Shown here: one piece after another, positions 12,407 to 13,386 of the stretch
Position numbering within the stretch: the first letter of the stretch is position 1
How the letters are laid out: each line of letters opens with the position of its first letter
Origin: an uncultured Candidatus Melainabacteria bacterium
GTDB taxonomy: Bacteria; Cyanobacteriota; Vampirovibrionia; Gastranaerophilales; Gastranaerophilaceae
Length of the DNA: 13,386 bases
Assembly (NCBI GenBank): GCA_934693215.1
Contig: CAKUVB010000028.1
Span: forward strand, 1-13,386
Direction of reading: 5' to 3'
Notes under the pieces: generated by a model
Told to the model about the DNA's origin: nothing
Seen by the model: only the letters and a program-made list of their open reading frames with translations
Database searches by the model: none
Translations under genes and position numbers: made by a program

Positions 12407-13386
12407 ACTCTACCCATTCTTTTTTAATTAGTTCATTTAGCATATAAAAAGAGCCACAAACAACGGTTAGCACATCTTCTGAAAACTCGATATCATTAAT
12501 AGATGTCAATTTTTTAGAAAAATAAATACACTCATCTCTTAACTGTTCAAAGGTACATGAATCTCCCGAATTAAACTCATAAAAATAAATCTCAGGTTGA
12601 TTGTCTTCATACTGTTCAAAACTGAACAAATCAGCAAGCATACGTTTATAATCTTTTGTTTTCAAACAACCAAATATAAACCTTTTCTTTTTATCCGGAT
12701 AATACAAGTTTAAATTTTCGTTCAAAACCCTAACACCATTAGGATTATGCGAACCATCAACAATCAGATTTTTTTCTTTCACATACTGAAATCTACAAAT
12801 ATGCTTAACTCTCATCAAGCCTCTAATTATTGTATTATCATCAATATCCTTAAACAAATATTTTATTACTGCAATCGCAAGAGCAAGATTTTCTCTTTGT
12901 TGAATACCTTTTAACACCAATGAATTTGCAAAAACAGGTTCTACATAAGGATTTACCATAAGCATCATAGAATCCAGTTCATCAGCTCTATCTCTAATAG
13001 CCTCATATCCTTCACTTGTAACAACAGGACATTGAGGTTTTATAATTCCAGCTTTTTCATAAGCTATTTTTTCTTTTGAATCCCCTAATCTCTCTGTGTG
13101 GTCTAAATCAATATGAGTTATCACAGAGCATAAATTCTTTGATATAACATTTGTTGCATCAAGCCTACCGCCCAAACCTGTTTCTAATACAACGACATCA
13201 ATATTATTAACATAGAAATATTTAAACATCATAACTGTAAGGATTTCAAACTCTGTAAGAGTTACATTACACTTATCAGAAGCTTCTACTACGATAGATA
13301 AATATTTGCAAAAATCGTCTTTGCTTATTTCAACATCATTTATTTTTATACGCTCTGTATATTCAAAAATATGAGGACTTGTAAAT
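12405..13386 (-). CDS. folC: Folylpolyglutamate / dihydrofolate synthase, 5' end cut by window
   Basis: FolC is an ATP-dependent Mur-ligase-like enzyme that adds glutamate to dihydropteroate or folates. The frame is open to the right edge (326 residues visible, from codon 13385-13383), so the N-terminus with the P-loop is outside. The first visible residues, TSPHIFEYTERIKIN, are the conserved segment after the P-loop, which shows that the ATG at 13232 is internal. Further motifs are LETGLGGRLDATNV, HIDLDHTERLGDSKEKIAYEKAGIIK (containing the Lys of the KAGI motif) and DGSHNPNG (the DGaHNP motif), then GCLKTKDYKRML. The C-terminal domain is complete and ends with WVE. No sign of decay; the upstream promoter is not visible. 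Confidence 0.95.
   Translation of the reverse strand, partial: FTSPHIFEYTERIKINDVEISKDDFCKYLSIVVEASDKCNVTLTEFEILTVMMFKYFYVNNIDVVVLETGLGGRLDATNVISKNLCSVITHIDLDHTERLGDSKEKIAYEKAGIIKPQCPVVTSEGYEAIRDRADELDSMMLMVNPYVEPVFANSLVLKGIQQRENLALAIAVIKYLFKDIDDNTIIRGLMRVKHICRFQYVKEKNLIVDGSHNPNGVRVLNENLNLYYPDKKKRFIFGCLKTKDYKRMLADLFSFEQYEDNQPEIYFYEFNSGDSCTFEQLRDECIYFSKKLTSINDIEFSEDVLTVVCGSFYMLNELIKKEWVE

Noticed and set aside
12405..13232. ATG at 13232 as the start of folC
   Set aside because: The frame continues upstream with conserved FolC residues (TSPHIFEYTERIKIN) to the window edge.

Overview
The window is AT-rich (roughly 30% GC by eye) and gene-dense, with standard bacterial genes in short operons on both strands. 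The mix suggests a gut-type non-photosynthetic cyanobacterial relative (Melainabacteria / Candidatus Gastranaerophilales): a secreted protein with an AMIN-like domain, a stand-alone EF-hand protein, a GT5 glycogen synthase, Mini-III, and a large lethal-factor-like protein. This placement is inference from family memory; an AT-rich Firmicute-like bacterium is the main alternative.

Layout. 1-779 (-): a secreted protein with a 19-residue tandem repeat, cut by the left edge. 1020-1295 (+): a small EF-hand protein followed by a strong terminator. 1368-3165 (+): holA and holB, two clamp-loader subunits, overlapping by 17 nt. These run head-on into a minus-strand operon (3158-8447): a large zinc-ribbon / degenerate cyclase / degenerate STAND-ATPase / helical-repeat protein, then glgA, then mrnC. 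holB and mrnC overlap at their 3' ends by 8 nt. 8493-9403 (-): a DUF167 gene and an XRE-S24 (LexA/CI-like) repressor, coupled by a TAATG junction. The repressor faces a near-consensus plus-strand promoter covered by a perfect palindrome, with a second similar palindrome downstream. That promoter drives two unknown small genes (9544-9967), the second Cys-rich. 10091-12184 (+): a 697-residue protein with an HExxH metallopeptidase signature spaced as in anthrax lethal factor. 12185-12404: apparently non-coding, with a plausible promoter, a stem-loop and a terminator that together could make a short RNA. 12405-13386 (-): folC, cut by the right edge.

Themes. Three genes (the repeat protein, holA and the STAND-like gene) each have a -10 hexamer exactly 6 nt before the ATG and no Shine-Dalgarno, which predicts leaderless mRNAs. 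The other plus- and minus-strand genes have visible or plausible ribosome sites. The best candidates for undescribed biology are the S24 repressor / double operator / two-small-protein unit, the zinc-ribbon pseudo-STAND protein in the glycogen synthase operon, and the signal-peptide-less lethal-factor-like peptidase whose ribosome site lies inside a terminator-like hairpin.
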